Origin: Sipunculus nudus
Taxonomy: Eukaryota; Annelida; Sipuncula; Golfingiida; Sipunculidae
Direction of reading: 5' to 3'
NCBI GenBank assembly: GCA_026874595.1
Contig: CM049316.1
Coordinates: 68,656,676-68,720,675, forward strand
Length of the DNA stretch: 64,000 nt
Both the position numbers and the translations under genes were made by a program. Positions 24,290 through 36,699 of this stretch are shown one piece after another. Below the pieces are notes generated by a model that worked only from the letters and a program-made list of their open reading frames with translations, did not search any database and was not told the origin of the DNA. How positions within the stretch are numbered: the first letter of the stretch is position 1; every line of letters starts with the position of its first letter.

Positions 24290-25957
24290 AAACTTGATAA
24301 TTTGAAAATAGTCATGCTACATTTTCTATCTTTGTCAATTTTAAAGCTACAGACGTCTGGTTTTGGTCATTATGAAGCTGATAGGCAGCTTGACATGATA
24401 AAATGAAAGTCTCACCAAATTTTGCACTAGATCTGGTCAAAGGTGAAAAAATGAGATTTCACGGAAATGCTTATAACTCAGCGACTTTTTAAGCTAGACC
24501 TGTCTGGTTTTCGGCATTTCGTAACATTTTGCCAGGCTGACATGAAAAAACTGCAAGACTGGCCAAATCTCGCATCATATCTCGTTTAATGAGAAAAAAC
24601 GAGATTTCGCGAAAATACTTATAACTCGGCGACTTTTACAGCTACACAGGTCTAGTTTTCGGTATTTCGTAACATTTTGCCAGTTTGACATGATAAAACT
24701 ACAAGTCTCATCAAATCTCGCACCATCTCGTCAAATGAGAAAAAAACAAGATATCATGGAAATGCTTATAACTAGGCGACTTTTACAGCTACTCAGGTCC
24801 AGCTTACGGCATTTGGTAACATTTGGCCAACTTGACATAGTAAAACTGCGAGACTGGCCAAATCTTGCACCATATCTGGTCAAATGTGGAAAAACAATAT
24901 TTCACAGAAATGCATATAAGTCGGCGACTTTTTAACATTTTGCCAGCTTGACATTATAAAACCGCAAGACTGGCCAAATCTTGCATTATATCTCGTTTAA
25001 CAAGAAAAAACGAGATTTCACGGAAATGCTTATAACTCAGCGACTTTTACAGCTACACAGGACTGGTTTTCGGCATTTCTAAACATATAACCAGCTTGGC
25101 ATGCCTGAAAAGAAATCAGGCCAAATCTCGCACCATATCGCGTCAAGAGAGAAAAAACGAGATATATAATGGAAATGCTTATAACTAGGCAACTTTTACA
25201 GCTACTCAAGTCTAGCTTTCGGTATTTGGTATCATTTGGCCAACTTGACATAGTAAAACTGCGAGACTGGCCAAATCTCGCACTATATCTGGTCAAATGT
25301 GGAAAAACGAGATTGAACAGAAATGCATACAAGTCGGCAACTTTTACGGCTAGACAGGTCTAGTTTTTGGCATTTCATAACATTTGGACGGCTTGACATG
25401 ACAAACCTGCAAGACTGGCCAAATCTTGCACCATATCTCGTCAAACAATAAAAAACAAGATTTCACAGAAATGCTAATAACTCAGCGACTTTTAAAGCTA
25501 GACAGGTCTAGTTTTTGGCATTTCATAACATTTGGCCAGCTTGACATGACAAATCTGAAAACTTCTCACTGCTTCTTGCAAATTGTCAAACGAGATTAAC
25601 AGAATTTCATGGAAATGTTAGAACTTGGTCCCTTTTACACTAGAAAGGTATGCAGCTATTTCAGGTCAGCTTGCATACATAAACATATTATTCGTTTCTG
25701 CTGCCCCCACAATGTTGCTCATTCATATGACTGTTTCTACATGCACTCTCTGTCTATCTGTCTGTATTATTTCCATTTCCGGCAAGTGCGTGACCTCTGA
25801 TCATCTGGTTAAATTGTTTTTTTTTGTTCTAAGTGTTTAGTACTTGCATTGTTCATATGCATGTTACACATGTTCTTGAAAAGTAATGGTCTAGCATTGA
25901 AGCATTATACCTTGTGTAATCCGATTTCACAGGTTCGAATTAGGCCTGTAGGCCTTG
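24290..25957 (+). repeat. 147 bp tandem array ending in a family C 3' end
   Basis: Eight units start with GCGACTTTTACAGCTA-like words at about 24481, 24629, 24776, 24922, 25039, 25188, 25335 and 25485. The spacing is close to 147 bp except for one shortened unit. Each unit carries GAGATTTCACGGAAATGCTT, ACATTTTGCCAGCTTGACAT and AAGACTGGCCAAATCTCGCA. After about 25800 the sequence is C 3' end (ACAGGTTCGAATTAGGCCTG, TAGGCCTTG). No 5' terminus is seen. The core differs from the other C copies. Confidence 0.75.
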
Positions 25958-27810
25958 TCTAAGATTCTTGGAAAAAAAGGCAACCAATAACAGACATACT
26001 TATGCAGAGCGGTAGCAGCACCTGGCGTCTGTTGGAGAGACTAGGACTGTTTCATCAGTTCCTGCAGACTGGGAAACACCTGGATTTTTAGCAATCCTGT
26101 GAGCTTATGCAATGGTGTGGCGTCGTCCGGCATCTGGCGTCTGGTGTCCGGCGTCTGGCGTCTGTACGTTAGCCCATACTATCTTAAAAATGGCAAGAGT
26201 TGGCATCACGAAATTTTATGCAAAGAATTAATCATCTAAAAAACTCTATCAGATTTTGCTTATTTTTTGGCTAACTGCATTTTCTTAGATTTCTCAGAAA
26301 TGGCCAGAGCTTTCATTACCAAATTTTATGCCAGTGTTGGTCACATGAGTTATATATGAAATTCAGGTATTGGTGGCGCCACCTGCATTGACCTATTTTT
26401 GTACAGGGGTCATTGGTCAACTGTACATTAACCCATAATTTCTCAGGAATAGCAGGAGTACCATCCCCAGATTTTATGCAATAATCTCTCACATATCAAA
26501 TGTTGTGGGATTCAGCTTATTTTTTTATTATCTGCATTTACTTAAATTTTATAGGGAAAAGGCTGAAAAACCTTCAAAAGTCTTCTGCTTGTAAAAGGTC
26601 AAGCCAAATTGTTCAATATTTTACAGAAATGATCGCAGAGGCAACCCTTCTCAAGTTTGTTCAAATGGTTTGCATTTGATGAATTTTAGCAGAATTACAC
26701 AAATTTGAACTTAGTTATTTGGCCAAGTAAGCATACTGACATAGTAATCTCAGAAACGACAGAACCTAGCATTACCAAGTTTTGTGCAAATGTTGGTCAC
26801 ATGACTCATATTTGAAGTTTCAGATTTTGTGTTGCCACCTACATTGACCTGGTTTTTATTTGCAAAAAACTCATAAATTTAACCTCTTTCAGCTGATAAT
26901 GTTTATGATGAAACTGTCAAGTCGAATCGTTCAATTTTTCAAAAGAATTATCCTAGGACATGGTTCTTTCAATCATATAAGAATAGATTGAGTTTGTTGA
27001 TTTTTGGTTGAGTCGTGAAAAGGTTAAGTTGGTCTTATGGCCATTATTATGTCTATTTCAAACTGAGGAATGCAATAGTGTTCTTCTACAAAATTGTTGT
27101 TTCAATTATAACTTCTGGGACATTGCACAAAAATTATTCTTAGGTGGCCTTTGTTAGTGAACCTGTGAGCTTATGCCATGGCGCAGCATTGTCCATCCGT
27201 CGTCATTAATTTAGATTTTATTGAGAAAAAGCTTAAAAATCTTCTTCTCTGAAAATGTCCAGCCAAATTGTCCAATATCTCACACAGAATTGATCCCTGG
27301 AACAATCTCTCTCAAGTTTGTTCAAATGGTTCCAGTTCGGAGTTTTTTGGCCAAGTTACAGAAGGTTGAACTTAGTCATCTGTCCAAAAAAGCACACTAA
27401 AATTAAAATCTCAGAAAAGGCTAGAGCTATAATGACCAAATTTTATACCAATGTTTGTCAAATATGTCATATCTGATTTCGAGGTATTGGTGGCGTCACC
27501 TACATTGATGTGTTTTTTTTTCAAACGAAAATGTAATTTTAAACTCTTCTAGCTTATACACTGATTCATGATGAAACTGTTAGCTGATTGGTTTAAACTT
27601 TACAAGATTTATTCTATGGTAGGGTTCTGCCAGTTTTATAAAAATAGATTGGGTAAATACAGTTTTAAAAAAGCATTGTAGCCAATTGAAAAAAGCTTTC
27701 TGTATTTGAAAACAGATTGGACTTCATACTGAGTTTGAGCAGCCAAGTCATGAGGTAACTCAGTACAAACAGGTGGGGACCAGACATCACCATGGCAACT
27801 GACCTGGCTC

Positions 27811-27830
27811 GGGGGGGGGGGGGGGGGGGG
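27811..27830. repeat. Poly(G) tract of 20
   Basis: A pure run of G after GACCTGGCTC. The related copy near 43011 has TGTCTGGTGTCTAGAC here instead, so the run arose in this copy or is an assembly artefact. Confidence 0.9.
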
Positions 27831-28029
27831 TGTCTAGACAATCTGACACAATGTTTAGATGCAGAATTCCCAGATTATTGGAACTATATCTTTCAACTGT
27901 TTGAAAAAACTTGGTTTGCATTTAAAGCGAATCGGGGTTTATCATCAGGTCACATGTGAACTACTGCAACCTAATTTTTGGTTGACCTCTGACCTTTCCT
28001 TCCTGCTAGCGTCCGTTTTTGCGTCTGTT

Positions 28030-28990
28030 TCCACACATAAACCCACATATCTCCGGAACCGTTTGACCGATCAGGCTAAAAATTTTGCACAAATATAGCC
28101 CTTTGATAGCTTTATAACATACACTAAAAATGGTGGAGCCACCTGCAACCATTTTTGCACAGTGTCCATCTGTTCATCTGCCTTCGGATAATATTACTCA
28201 TATCTCAGAAGTGGTTTGACTTATCCACCTGAAATTTTACAGGTTTATACATCCTGGACAGCTTTCTCGATTTTATGACAGGTGGCGCCACCTACATTCA
28301 CATTTACTCTGCAGACATCCAAGCTCATATCTCGGGAACCCTTTGACCGATTGGGCCAAAATTTTGCATGTGTATAGATCTTACATAGCTCTTCATCATA
28401 GGCAAAACTGGTGGCACCACCTGCAACCACTTATGCACAGCGTCCATCTGTTTCGGATAATATCACTCATATCTCAGCAGTGGTTTGACATATCCACCTG
28501 ATATTTTGAAGGTTTATACATCCTTGACAGCTTTCTCGATTTTATGACAGGTGACGCCACCTACATTCACATATACTCTGCAGACATCCAAGCTCATATC
28601 CCGGGAACCCTTTGCCGATTGAGCCAAAATTTTGCATGTGTATAGATCTCACATAGCTCTTCATCTTAGGCAAAACTGGTGGGGCCACCTGCAACCATAT
28701 ATGCACAGCGTCCATCTGTTCATCTGCCTTGGGATAAAATTACTCATATCTCAGCAGTGGTTTGAGTTATCCACCTTAAATTTTGCAGGTTTATACATCC
28801 TGGACAGCTTTCTTGATTTTATGACAGGTGGCGCCACCTTCATTCACGTTTACTCTGCAGACATCCAAGCTCATATCTTGGGAACTGTTTGACCGATTAG
28901 GCCAAAATTTTGCACGTGTATAGATCTCACAAAGCTCTTCATCTTAGGCAAAACTGGTGGCGCCAACTGCAACCATTAATGCACAGCATC
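28030..28990 (+). repeat. Family A 278 bp tandem array
   Basis: Three and a half units. Each contains CATATCTC-GGAACC-TTTGACCGAT, CAAAATTTTGCATGTGTATAG, a GGTGGCGCCACC-type palindrome before TGCAACCAT, and a second palindrome after TTTTATGACA. Exact palindromes are at 28281-28292 and 28827-28838. The antisense frames look protein-like but repeat with the units. Confidence 0.75.
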
Positions 28991-30716
28991 CATCTGTTCA
29001 TTCAGTGCAGCCAGATATAGGTCAAGAGCTCAGTCAGTGCAGCCAAGCACAAGGCATGTGATCACTGCATGGGTGTCATGTGAACACCTCATTGCCAGTA
29101 TGTGATCACCTCATGGGTAGCATGTGATCACCTCATGGGTGTCATGCCCCTCAGGGCTGCATGTGGAGCCAATCTGTGAGCTTATGTAATGATGTGGCTA
29201 CTATTTCAGATTTGGCAACAGGCCAAAGGTCAGTCTGGATCTATTTATAGCTTCGGCAGACTGCCAACTGTATCAGATTAGGTAACTGGTCAAGAGTTCA
29301 CTCAGTGCAGCTAGGTACGGGTCAAAAGTTCACTAATGTCTGGCTAGTTCACTCAGTTCAGTAGCTGCATTCTATTTATAGCGTTGGCAGACTGCCCACT
29401 GTGTCAGATTATGCAACAGGTCAAGAGTACACTCAGTGCAGCCAGGTTCAGGTCAAAAGTTCACTCAGTCTAGCCAGGTGCAGGTCGTGAGTTCACTTAG
29501 TGCAGAAGCCTGAGCTAGCAATTTGTCACAGTTCACTTGGGGCAACTGCCTTTCTCACCTAAGCCTGGTCAGCCCCATGCATCAGACTCAAGGTAAGTCT
29601 GATGTATTGGCCTGATATATTTGCCTGTCTGTGATGGCTTTCTTGTTCACAAGACAGGTGTCGCCACCTACAATGACTTGCACAATGTATGTGCCTCCTT
29701 ATTTCTACAGAGGAATTTGATATAATCAGCCTGAAATTGGGCATATTTATACATATCGAATAGCTTTGTCATATACAAGACTGGTGGTGCCACCTACAGT
29801 AATTTTTGCACAGTGTTTCCTGCTTATTTTTGAGGAGGGGTTTGATATATCAGTCTGAAATTGTGCTTATGTATATATCTCTGATAGCTTTGTTGCAGTG
29901 GTGGTGCCAGCTACAATCATTTTTGTGTTGTGTGCACCCATACGTGAATTTCACCAGTGATGTTTGTGTAATTGTTTCATATTCAAAATGTTTAGTACTT
30001 GCATAGTTCATATACATGAAAAGGAATGGTCCAGTATTGAAGAATTATACCTTGTGTATTTCCCAATGCACAGGTTTGCATTAGGCCTGTAGGCCTTGTT
30101 ATCTCTATTTGTGAGACCTTCAAAGATGCAGTGATCTATTAACAGGGTACAAATTGTAACCATTCAACCTGGAATCCTCTAATTTAACATTGAGGTAGGT
30201 TCATTTAAAATCTCCTTTGAAACAAGAAATTAGGTCTCTGTAACCCATATCCTTGGAGCTTAGTTCCTAAGGGTTTGTAAATACCCCTCAGTATAATTAA
30301 AAATTAGATACAAAACCTCCAGTTTTTGAAAAACTGATGCATTGATCACCATGAACTTTGCATGCATATTCATCATGGACTGTTTCATCAGTTCCTGCAG
30401 ACTGGTGGCGCCTGCTGGATTAAAAAAAAATTTTACGCATCTTTTTTTCTATTTTTGAGACCTTAAAGATGCAGTTGTTCATCAACAGAGTACAAAAAGT
30501 AATCATTCCACGTATAATCTTCTAATTTAACATCCAGGGAGGTCCATCAAAATCTCCTTGGAAACCAGAAATTAAGTCTCTGTAACCCATATTCTTCAAG
30601 CTATAATGCTTCAGTGAACTAGGGATGCCACCTACAAGATTTGGCATTCAGATGAAAAATTTCGTTTTGTGAACGGCTTCCAAGTCAGCTGAGTGTCATG
30701 ACCCAGGGGTCACTTG

Positions 30717-33700
30717 TCTCATTATTTTGTCTGATTTTCAAACATGCTGAGCTATTATGATGGATTCTCGTCTGTTGTTTAGCCTTTCACCAGCACACTT
30801 TTAATTTTATTGACATAAAGCAGTTCTTAGTGTAATCTTATTGGCAACCTGAATTCACTCAGTATAATGTATACTACAGGTTATTCATTGTAAGTACATT
30901 AAACCACAAATCTGAGCAGATCTGAGCAGTTTATGAAGATGCAGAACATTAGTTGTGTATTGGCTCTTGACTTTTACATTATATTCTTATTTAAGTTCAG
31001 CTGACAAGAAGTTGACTGAGCTCTAGTAATGGTCCTCTGTAAGCTTTCTCTTTTTCGATCTGTTAAAATGACACATTTTGAAAGTGTTGGACCTACAAAT
31101 CTCAAATTCAACTTATATAATAAATGAAAACAAAAAATTGAAAGTCCGGACAAATTATATCCAAATTAACCTTCCCTGAGAAAGTGATATGATTCTTCTA
31201 ATTTGGCAGACTAAAAAATACAAATCCAACATGTAAAACAATGAAAACAATAAAATGCAAGTTTGAGTGAAAAGGTTATAGTAATAATAGTAATAATAAA
31301 ACAAATTTTTATGTTACGCATACCTCCAGTCTACCAAAGAGGCAAAGGTTGGTTAAGAGCAATCAGCATATTAAGTTGGATGAAAATTTATGAAAACATT
31401 TATGAGAAAAATGACTTTCATTTTTTAACAATACACAATAAATGTTCTACATCATAAACATTTTGAAAATATGTCCTCTACAGTTTTAAAAACCAACTGA
31501 GGCAAATTTCTTCAAATTTGCAAGGTGAAAATATATGCTTTAATTAGGCACGTTCTTTAATTTAAAGCAATTTGTTTGCTAGTCAAAAAATGTGACATGA
31601 TTTCAGTAATTTCTAGATCTGAAAGTACAAGTGGAATGTTTAAAACTAAAAATATAGGCAGAAATCTTGCATTGCTGAAAGGGCTATCAAATGTCAATTA
31701 GGTTAACACAGTTGACATCAATTCACACATTCAGTAATGAGGTATATCTTGCATAAGATATGTTTTGCAAATGTTCTATTTGTAGTTTTAAAATGTAGCC
31801 ATTGTATCACATAGTTTTGAAGAAGTGGCTGACCCATTATCCTTCAAATTGACATTGGTGTCATGGATATATGTGTAAATGGTACACATTATTTCAAAGT
31901 GTAAAAGAAATGAAAATGATTTGTTGGTTGGGTGCAGCCAGTAACATGATTGGTTGCACCTTTGAGTTTGAAAAGTATGAGAATTTATTTTTAATTTGTA
32001 AAAATGAAAAAAAAGAGCATGCAGGTTTATGTAGCATTACCAGGCGTTATGACAAGGGTGTCCAAGATAAATCAGACTCCTAGATTACAGGACAATCCAT
32101 TCACCCACAACTAAATTGTGTAAAGTGTAAAAGTAATACATGTTCTATAACCTACAGCTATCTTGGCTGATATACTTCATATTTCTTACAGAAAGCTTGG
32201 AAAGATATACACACAAAATTCTGGTTTTTCTGATTGGGTACAGACATTTCTGTATAAATTCTTTCCCATCTTTTTGTATATCAGCATGCATGGCTACAAT
32301 ATCATTTGTACTAATACTGCATATGCAAACAAGTATGTTGTGGTGATGATTTTATTAAAAATCATCTGCAAATATGTTTTTCTATGAGTTTAAAAACAAC
32401 GTAGCTTCAAAAATTAGGTTATGGACCCCTAATTTTGGTTTTTCAAGGAAATATCCCAGTGACTGAGCCTAAGCTTCTACTAGGCCAAGTTAGAACTAAA
32501 TTTCTTGGTCAGGCAATCATACTTTTAGCCTGGATAACAGAAGGATGACAGGGCAAACATACTGACATTAAGACTCATAGGTATAGATCAGTGTGACTTA
32601 AATAAGTGCTCCTTGCAAAATTTATCTTTGATCTTCGCCTTTGAAGTGAACTTAGCATTAAAAATGTTATAAATTGTATAAGCTCAAAGTTGTAGTACGG
32701 TAAAGTATATATCCTCAAAGTATTATTGTTCCAATCCACATATGTATCCAGGGTTTTTCAAGAGCCTAAAACATTATTAGTATTTGCAATTCCATGTCTG
32801 TTTAGACTAAATGTAGCATTACAATCATATTAGAAAAAAATATGGAAAGGGCTTTCCTGTATAAATTAAGCATGATATATTTGTTACATGTATTTATCCT
32901 TTGAAATAACCATGCATATACTTCACGAATAGTCACACTTTGTCTGACTTAAAACTACCCCCTACCTCTAATATGCCATATTTAGACCATGATTTAAACT
33001 TGAATATGGTTTAAAGTCAATCTTTTGACTAAACCCAGACTAAAAGTTAGTCCACCTTTCTGCATTTGGAGCCCCTGCGTATCCAAAAAATTGGCCTATC
33101 AACTAAGGCATTGCTCCTTTGAATGTTTCACTGATCTCTGAAGTTAGACTTTTCTTGGCTGGTCTCCATAACGTGTTTCAATATAGTACAGATACTTGCA
33201 TTGCTTAATGCTGCAAACTTTTTACTTAAGATCAAGACAGGTCCTGGAAAAGTTTAATTTTCAAATCTAAGCAGAAAACAATTTGATCTCATGAAAGTAA
33301 GATGAGCAATATTCATATCTGTTTGGCCTAGAAACATGTAACTTTAGATCAAGACAGGTTCTTGCAAAGTTTACCTTTAAACCAAAAATTAGATCACAGT
33401 GACCTTAAATAAGTGAGCTACATGCAAAAACATTTTAGTACCCTGAAAGTCAGACAGTGCTTAAATTGTACCTGTTGGACCAAGAAACTTCATACACAAA
33501 ATCTGTTGGACTCCTGATGGAGCCCCCTTTTATATCAAGAACTAGGTCACTGTGACCTACCAGTATATACCATGACTTTCTAAAATCACAAAGTTTGTCA
33601 TATCACAAATCATAACTGTAAGACCTAGAATCTTTTACCTTAATTCTAACTTAAAATTCAGGGAGGTTCATTGTGATATCTCCTGAAATACATGAAATTA

Positions 33701-34480
33701 GGTAATTCTGATCCATATAATGTAAGTTGTTGGATAAAAACATGGTTTGAGCACCCTGGAATTCTGATATGCCCATTGGCGTCACATGGTTTGCAAAGGT
33801 TTAGGGGGACAACACCTTTACCAAGCTTGAAACATTGTGAGAACTATAAGCATATATATATAGCATGTATATGGCCTATTTATCAGGGTTTTCGCCATGA
33901 TTTTTCACAGTGTAAGGCAGATTTATAAACATACCTGTATGTGAATGGAGGTTTCAGGGGGGCTTTAGGAGGGTCAGGGGAGCTATAGAGCTAATACAGC
34001 ATGCCAAAATACTACAGAGTGCTATTTAAGACAACAGAATTTTGCAGTCAATACAGTACTCTTTATTATGAATACGTCCTGTAATCAGTAAAATAAAATG
34101 TGTAAAAAGTGTGGGGGGGACCCCTACCTGTAGATGCCCATGGATGTGCCTACCTGGTAATTTTTAACAGATGACTCTGGAAACTTGAATTTGAAATAAT
34201 ATGCCACTTTTATGCATTAATTCAGATCTGCCAGAATGTGTGAAAGTTCGAACATAATTTACCCAACCAATTCTGCAAAAATGTCACAAAGACTTGTATT
34301 TCATCTGAGTTTTCCAGTTTGTGTAAAAGTTCATATATACATTCTCATATCTCAATAATTAATGCATGGAATATCCTTATTACAGTTCAGCTGATTGTCA
34401 TTGCCTATGGTCACCTTGTTTATCATTAAAGTTGTTTTTTAAAAGGTTTAATAAAGCACATGTATACTTTAAAGCTGCAG
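30717..34480. other. Mostly unique AT-rich intron or intergenic stretch
   Basis: It is less repetitive than its surroundings. A decayed E 5' end (GTTCAGCTGACAAGAAGTTG, then ACTGAGCTCTAG) lies near 30995, and E-like units occur at 33120-33720. A phase 1/1 open segment at 31938-32024 is listed separately. No RNA gene was recognised. Confidence 0.5.
31938..32024 (+). CDS. Possible 87 bp exon between CARD and CAP-Gly exons
   Basis: The segment follows GGTGCAG and precedes GTTTAT. It is phase 1 at both ends, so it could sit between the exons ending at 19323 and starting at 34481 without breaking the frame. It encodes about 29 residues with MIGCTFEFEKYENLFLICK, charged at the C-terminus. The polypyrimidine tract is poor and the donor weak, and I see no family match. 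The segment is part of a 70-codon open frame, which may be chance in AT-rich DNA. Confidence 0.15.
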
Positions 34481-34830
34481 AACAAGAGACTGATGGGAAG
34501 ACTCATTCATTGCCACATGTATATACATTAGAGGACCAGCAGCAGAAGGGAAAATGTGGGGCAAAGAAAATAAAGTTACCTCAAGGAAGCTTGCAAGAAC
34601 AAATGGGTACTGAAGGTGCAAAGAGGGAGATACCTCGCAAAGTTGCAGTTAAGAAAGAAGCTGATAAAACTGAGAGATCTCCAATGGCACTTGATGCAAA
34701 AGCCCTAAATTTACCCTTTGATGTTGGACATATGGTAGAAGTGAATATATCAGGTGAACCAGTTTATGGCGTGATCCGTTGGATTGGCTACTATATTGAT
34801 CCTCAAAAGCCAATAGCAGGCATAGAGATG
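34481..34830 (+). CDS. CYLD: CYLD deubiquitinase, linker and first half of CAP-Gly domain
   Basis: The acceptor GCTGCAG ends at 34480 and the donor ATG|GTAAGT follows 34830. The exon starts in phase 1 and ends in phase 0 (about 117 residues). The first 75 residues are a Lys/Glu/Gln-rich linker with no recognised domain. The end, FDVGHMVEVN then VYGVIRWIGYY and AGIEM, matches the third CAP-Gly domain of vertebrate CYLD, where the same segments read VGSLAEVK, FYGVIRWIG and AGLEL. In vertebrates that domain binds NEMO, bringing the enzyme to NF-kB signalling complexes. The two more N-terminal CAP-Gly domains of the human protein are not seen upstream in this window. The frame continues at 41856. 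Confidence 0.93.
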
Positions 34831-35270
34831 GTAAGTTTTAAAGAAAAATGTAAACTATCAAATTTGCAGTGTGTTCATATCCTTGCCAAACCACCTAACA
34901 GAAACTGCTGGTGTCTTACTTCTGCTCAATCTACAATCTTCTATAACCAATGATAATTTATATTTCCTTTATCTACTGGTATTAGACCAGCCATAGAGAA
35001 GATATTAATAGAGCTAATATCATATTCTTGAGGACGCTTGGCAATTTTATTTCAAGATTCACTCATTTTTTGTCAGAATTCATTTTTCCACATGACATGA
35101 GGTTGAAATTTGTCAAAAATTTCAGACTTTACTGTATTAGCTTATCTCTGAGCTGTGGCCACTGTGTTAACTGCATGGCCATTTCCTGTCATAATATTAT
35201 AACAATAACTAGAAATATGCATTCTTATGAATGCAAGCCTCCATCATGTGGGGAGTCCATAATGTGACGG

Positions 35271-35571
35271 CTTGTATTCCCAGGTTCTTTTATGCATATG
35301 TTCCCCAAAAAATGTTTGCATTCACTTATTTGGCCCATATTTCCACATTCAGTGGAGCCTAAATTTTGCAATTGTATACAACTTGGATAACTTTCTGGAT
35401 TTTGTGGCAGGTGGCACCACCTACATACACATTTCGGCTGCAGACACCCATGCTTATATGCAACACACCTCTCTCTAATTCCCCTTCCCACTCAATCCAT
35501 GCCTCACTTTACCCGTCCTACTCTGGTTTCAGCGGATACACATAGTCGCTTGTCGACTACCCATATTCTAG
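35271..35571 (+). mobile_element. Family A fragment, 3' end
   Basis: One partial A unit (GGTGGCACCACCTACATACA, then CTGCAGACACCCATGC) leads to the A terminus: GGATACACATAGTCGCTTG, TCGACTACC, ATATTCTAG at 35571. No 5' end is recognised. Confidence 0.65.
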
Positions 35572-35669
35572 TTCATTCAAGACTATCAAGCAGATCGACT
35601 TTTGAATAAATTTGTTAAGCAGAGCTAGCTAGATATCTAACATGAATTGAAATTTTGTTTTTTTATATT

Positions 35670-36699
35670 GTATCCCCCAACAAAGTCGGGGATACTCATA
35701 ATGGTTTTAGCACTGTCCTGCTGCTGCCTCAGATAAATCTTGTCTGCGTGATAACTCAAAAAGTAATTCACTGATCTTTACCAAACTTGACATGTGTATG
35801 ATATGAGTGAGAGGACATAGGAAATTAAAATGGGGTCATGACTTTTAAGAGGAGAGTGACTTTGACTTTGAATGGGACCTCTTTTAGTAAAATCACATAA
35901 ATTCTTATATATCTCAAGAAAGCTTGCATGGATTGATCCAAAACTCAAGTTGACAATTTAAGATCTTGGATAGCGTTGTCATGGATGGTGTTGTCCTGGA
36001 AACTGGTGGCATCACCTAGTATCCTTTTCTTGTTTTTTAGCCCTTTTTACACCCCCAATCATTCCCACAAGACAATACTGTGAGCATTAGAAGTAAAAAA
36101 AAAAATAATTGACAGATTCATTCATACCATGCATATGCATTGATATGGGTTATGGGATGAGATGTATTTAAATTCAAGTCATGACCTTTACTATGAGAGG
36201 GGCCTTGACCTTGAATATTTCCATATTTGGTGACAATATCGTAAAAATCTCAAAAAGATTGCATTGACTGGTCTGATATTTCATTTAACTAAAGATCTTG
36301 GATATATAGGTTTGTCTTATACAGGTGACACCACCTGTTGTCCTTTTCTTGTTGTTGCATATTTTAATACCCCTAAAAAGTTATCTTTGCCACTTAACAG
36401 AAGTAAATGTAAGCATACTTCCCCCCCGTCAGTAACTAATGGACAGATTTCTTTCATATTATGCACATGCATAGATATGAGTTATAGAAAAAAGTCTATT
36501 TAAATTAGGGTCATGAGACATGACCTTACTATGAGAGTTGCCTTGACCTTGAATAATTCAATATTTGGTGAAAAATAAACAAAAACATTGTTTATCAAAT
36601 GGATAGATGTATCTGTCTGAAAATCAAAATCAAAGTTATATCTGCCAATATATAGGATTTTTGTGAAACCAAAGAACTCTTGAAGTACCCAATCTTTTT
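35670..36699 (+). mobile_element. Family G element, 5' hairpin and body
   Basis: GTATCCCCCAAC, AAAG, then TCGGGGATAC forms a hairpin with an A-rich loop at 35670-35695, built like the starts of families A, B and F. The body has three decayed units with GTCATGAC-TT-ACTATGAGAG and CCTTGACCTTGAATA. No 3' end was found; the E element at 36700 follows directly. Confidence 0.5.

Larger units (their letters stand above)
26090..30098 (+). mobile_element. Family C element nested in E, with an A-type array inside
   Basis: The 5' end AGCAATCCTGTGAGCTTATG is preceded by TTTTT. The 3' end is CACAGGTTTGC, AGGCCTGTAGGCCT and CTTG at 30098. The core has typical C units. Between about 28030 and 28990 there is an array of the 278 bp family A unit without A ends. 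A second C-like 5' motif (GAACCTGTGAGCTTATGCCA) at 27157 suggests a composite. Confidence 0.7.
25990..30716 (+). mobile_element. Family E remnant split by a C element
   Basis: The left piece TTTCATCAGTTCCTGCAGAC and the right piece beginning CTCTATTTGTGAGACC (from 30102) are adjacent in uninterrupted E units near 52440-52505. The E 3' end is GTCAGCTGAGTGTCATGACC, then GGTCACTTG at 30716. No E 5' end was found. Confidence 0.6.
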
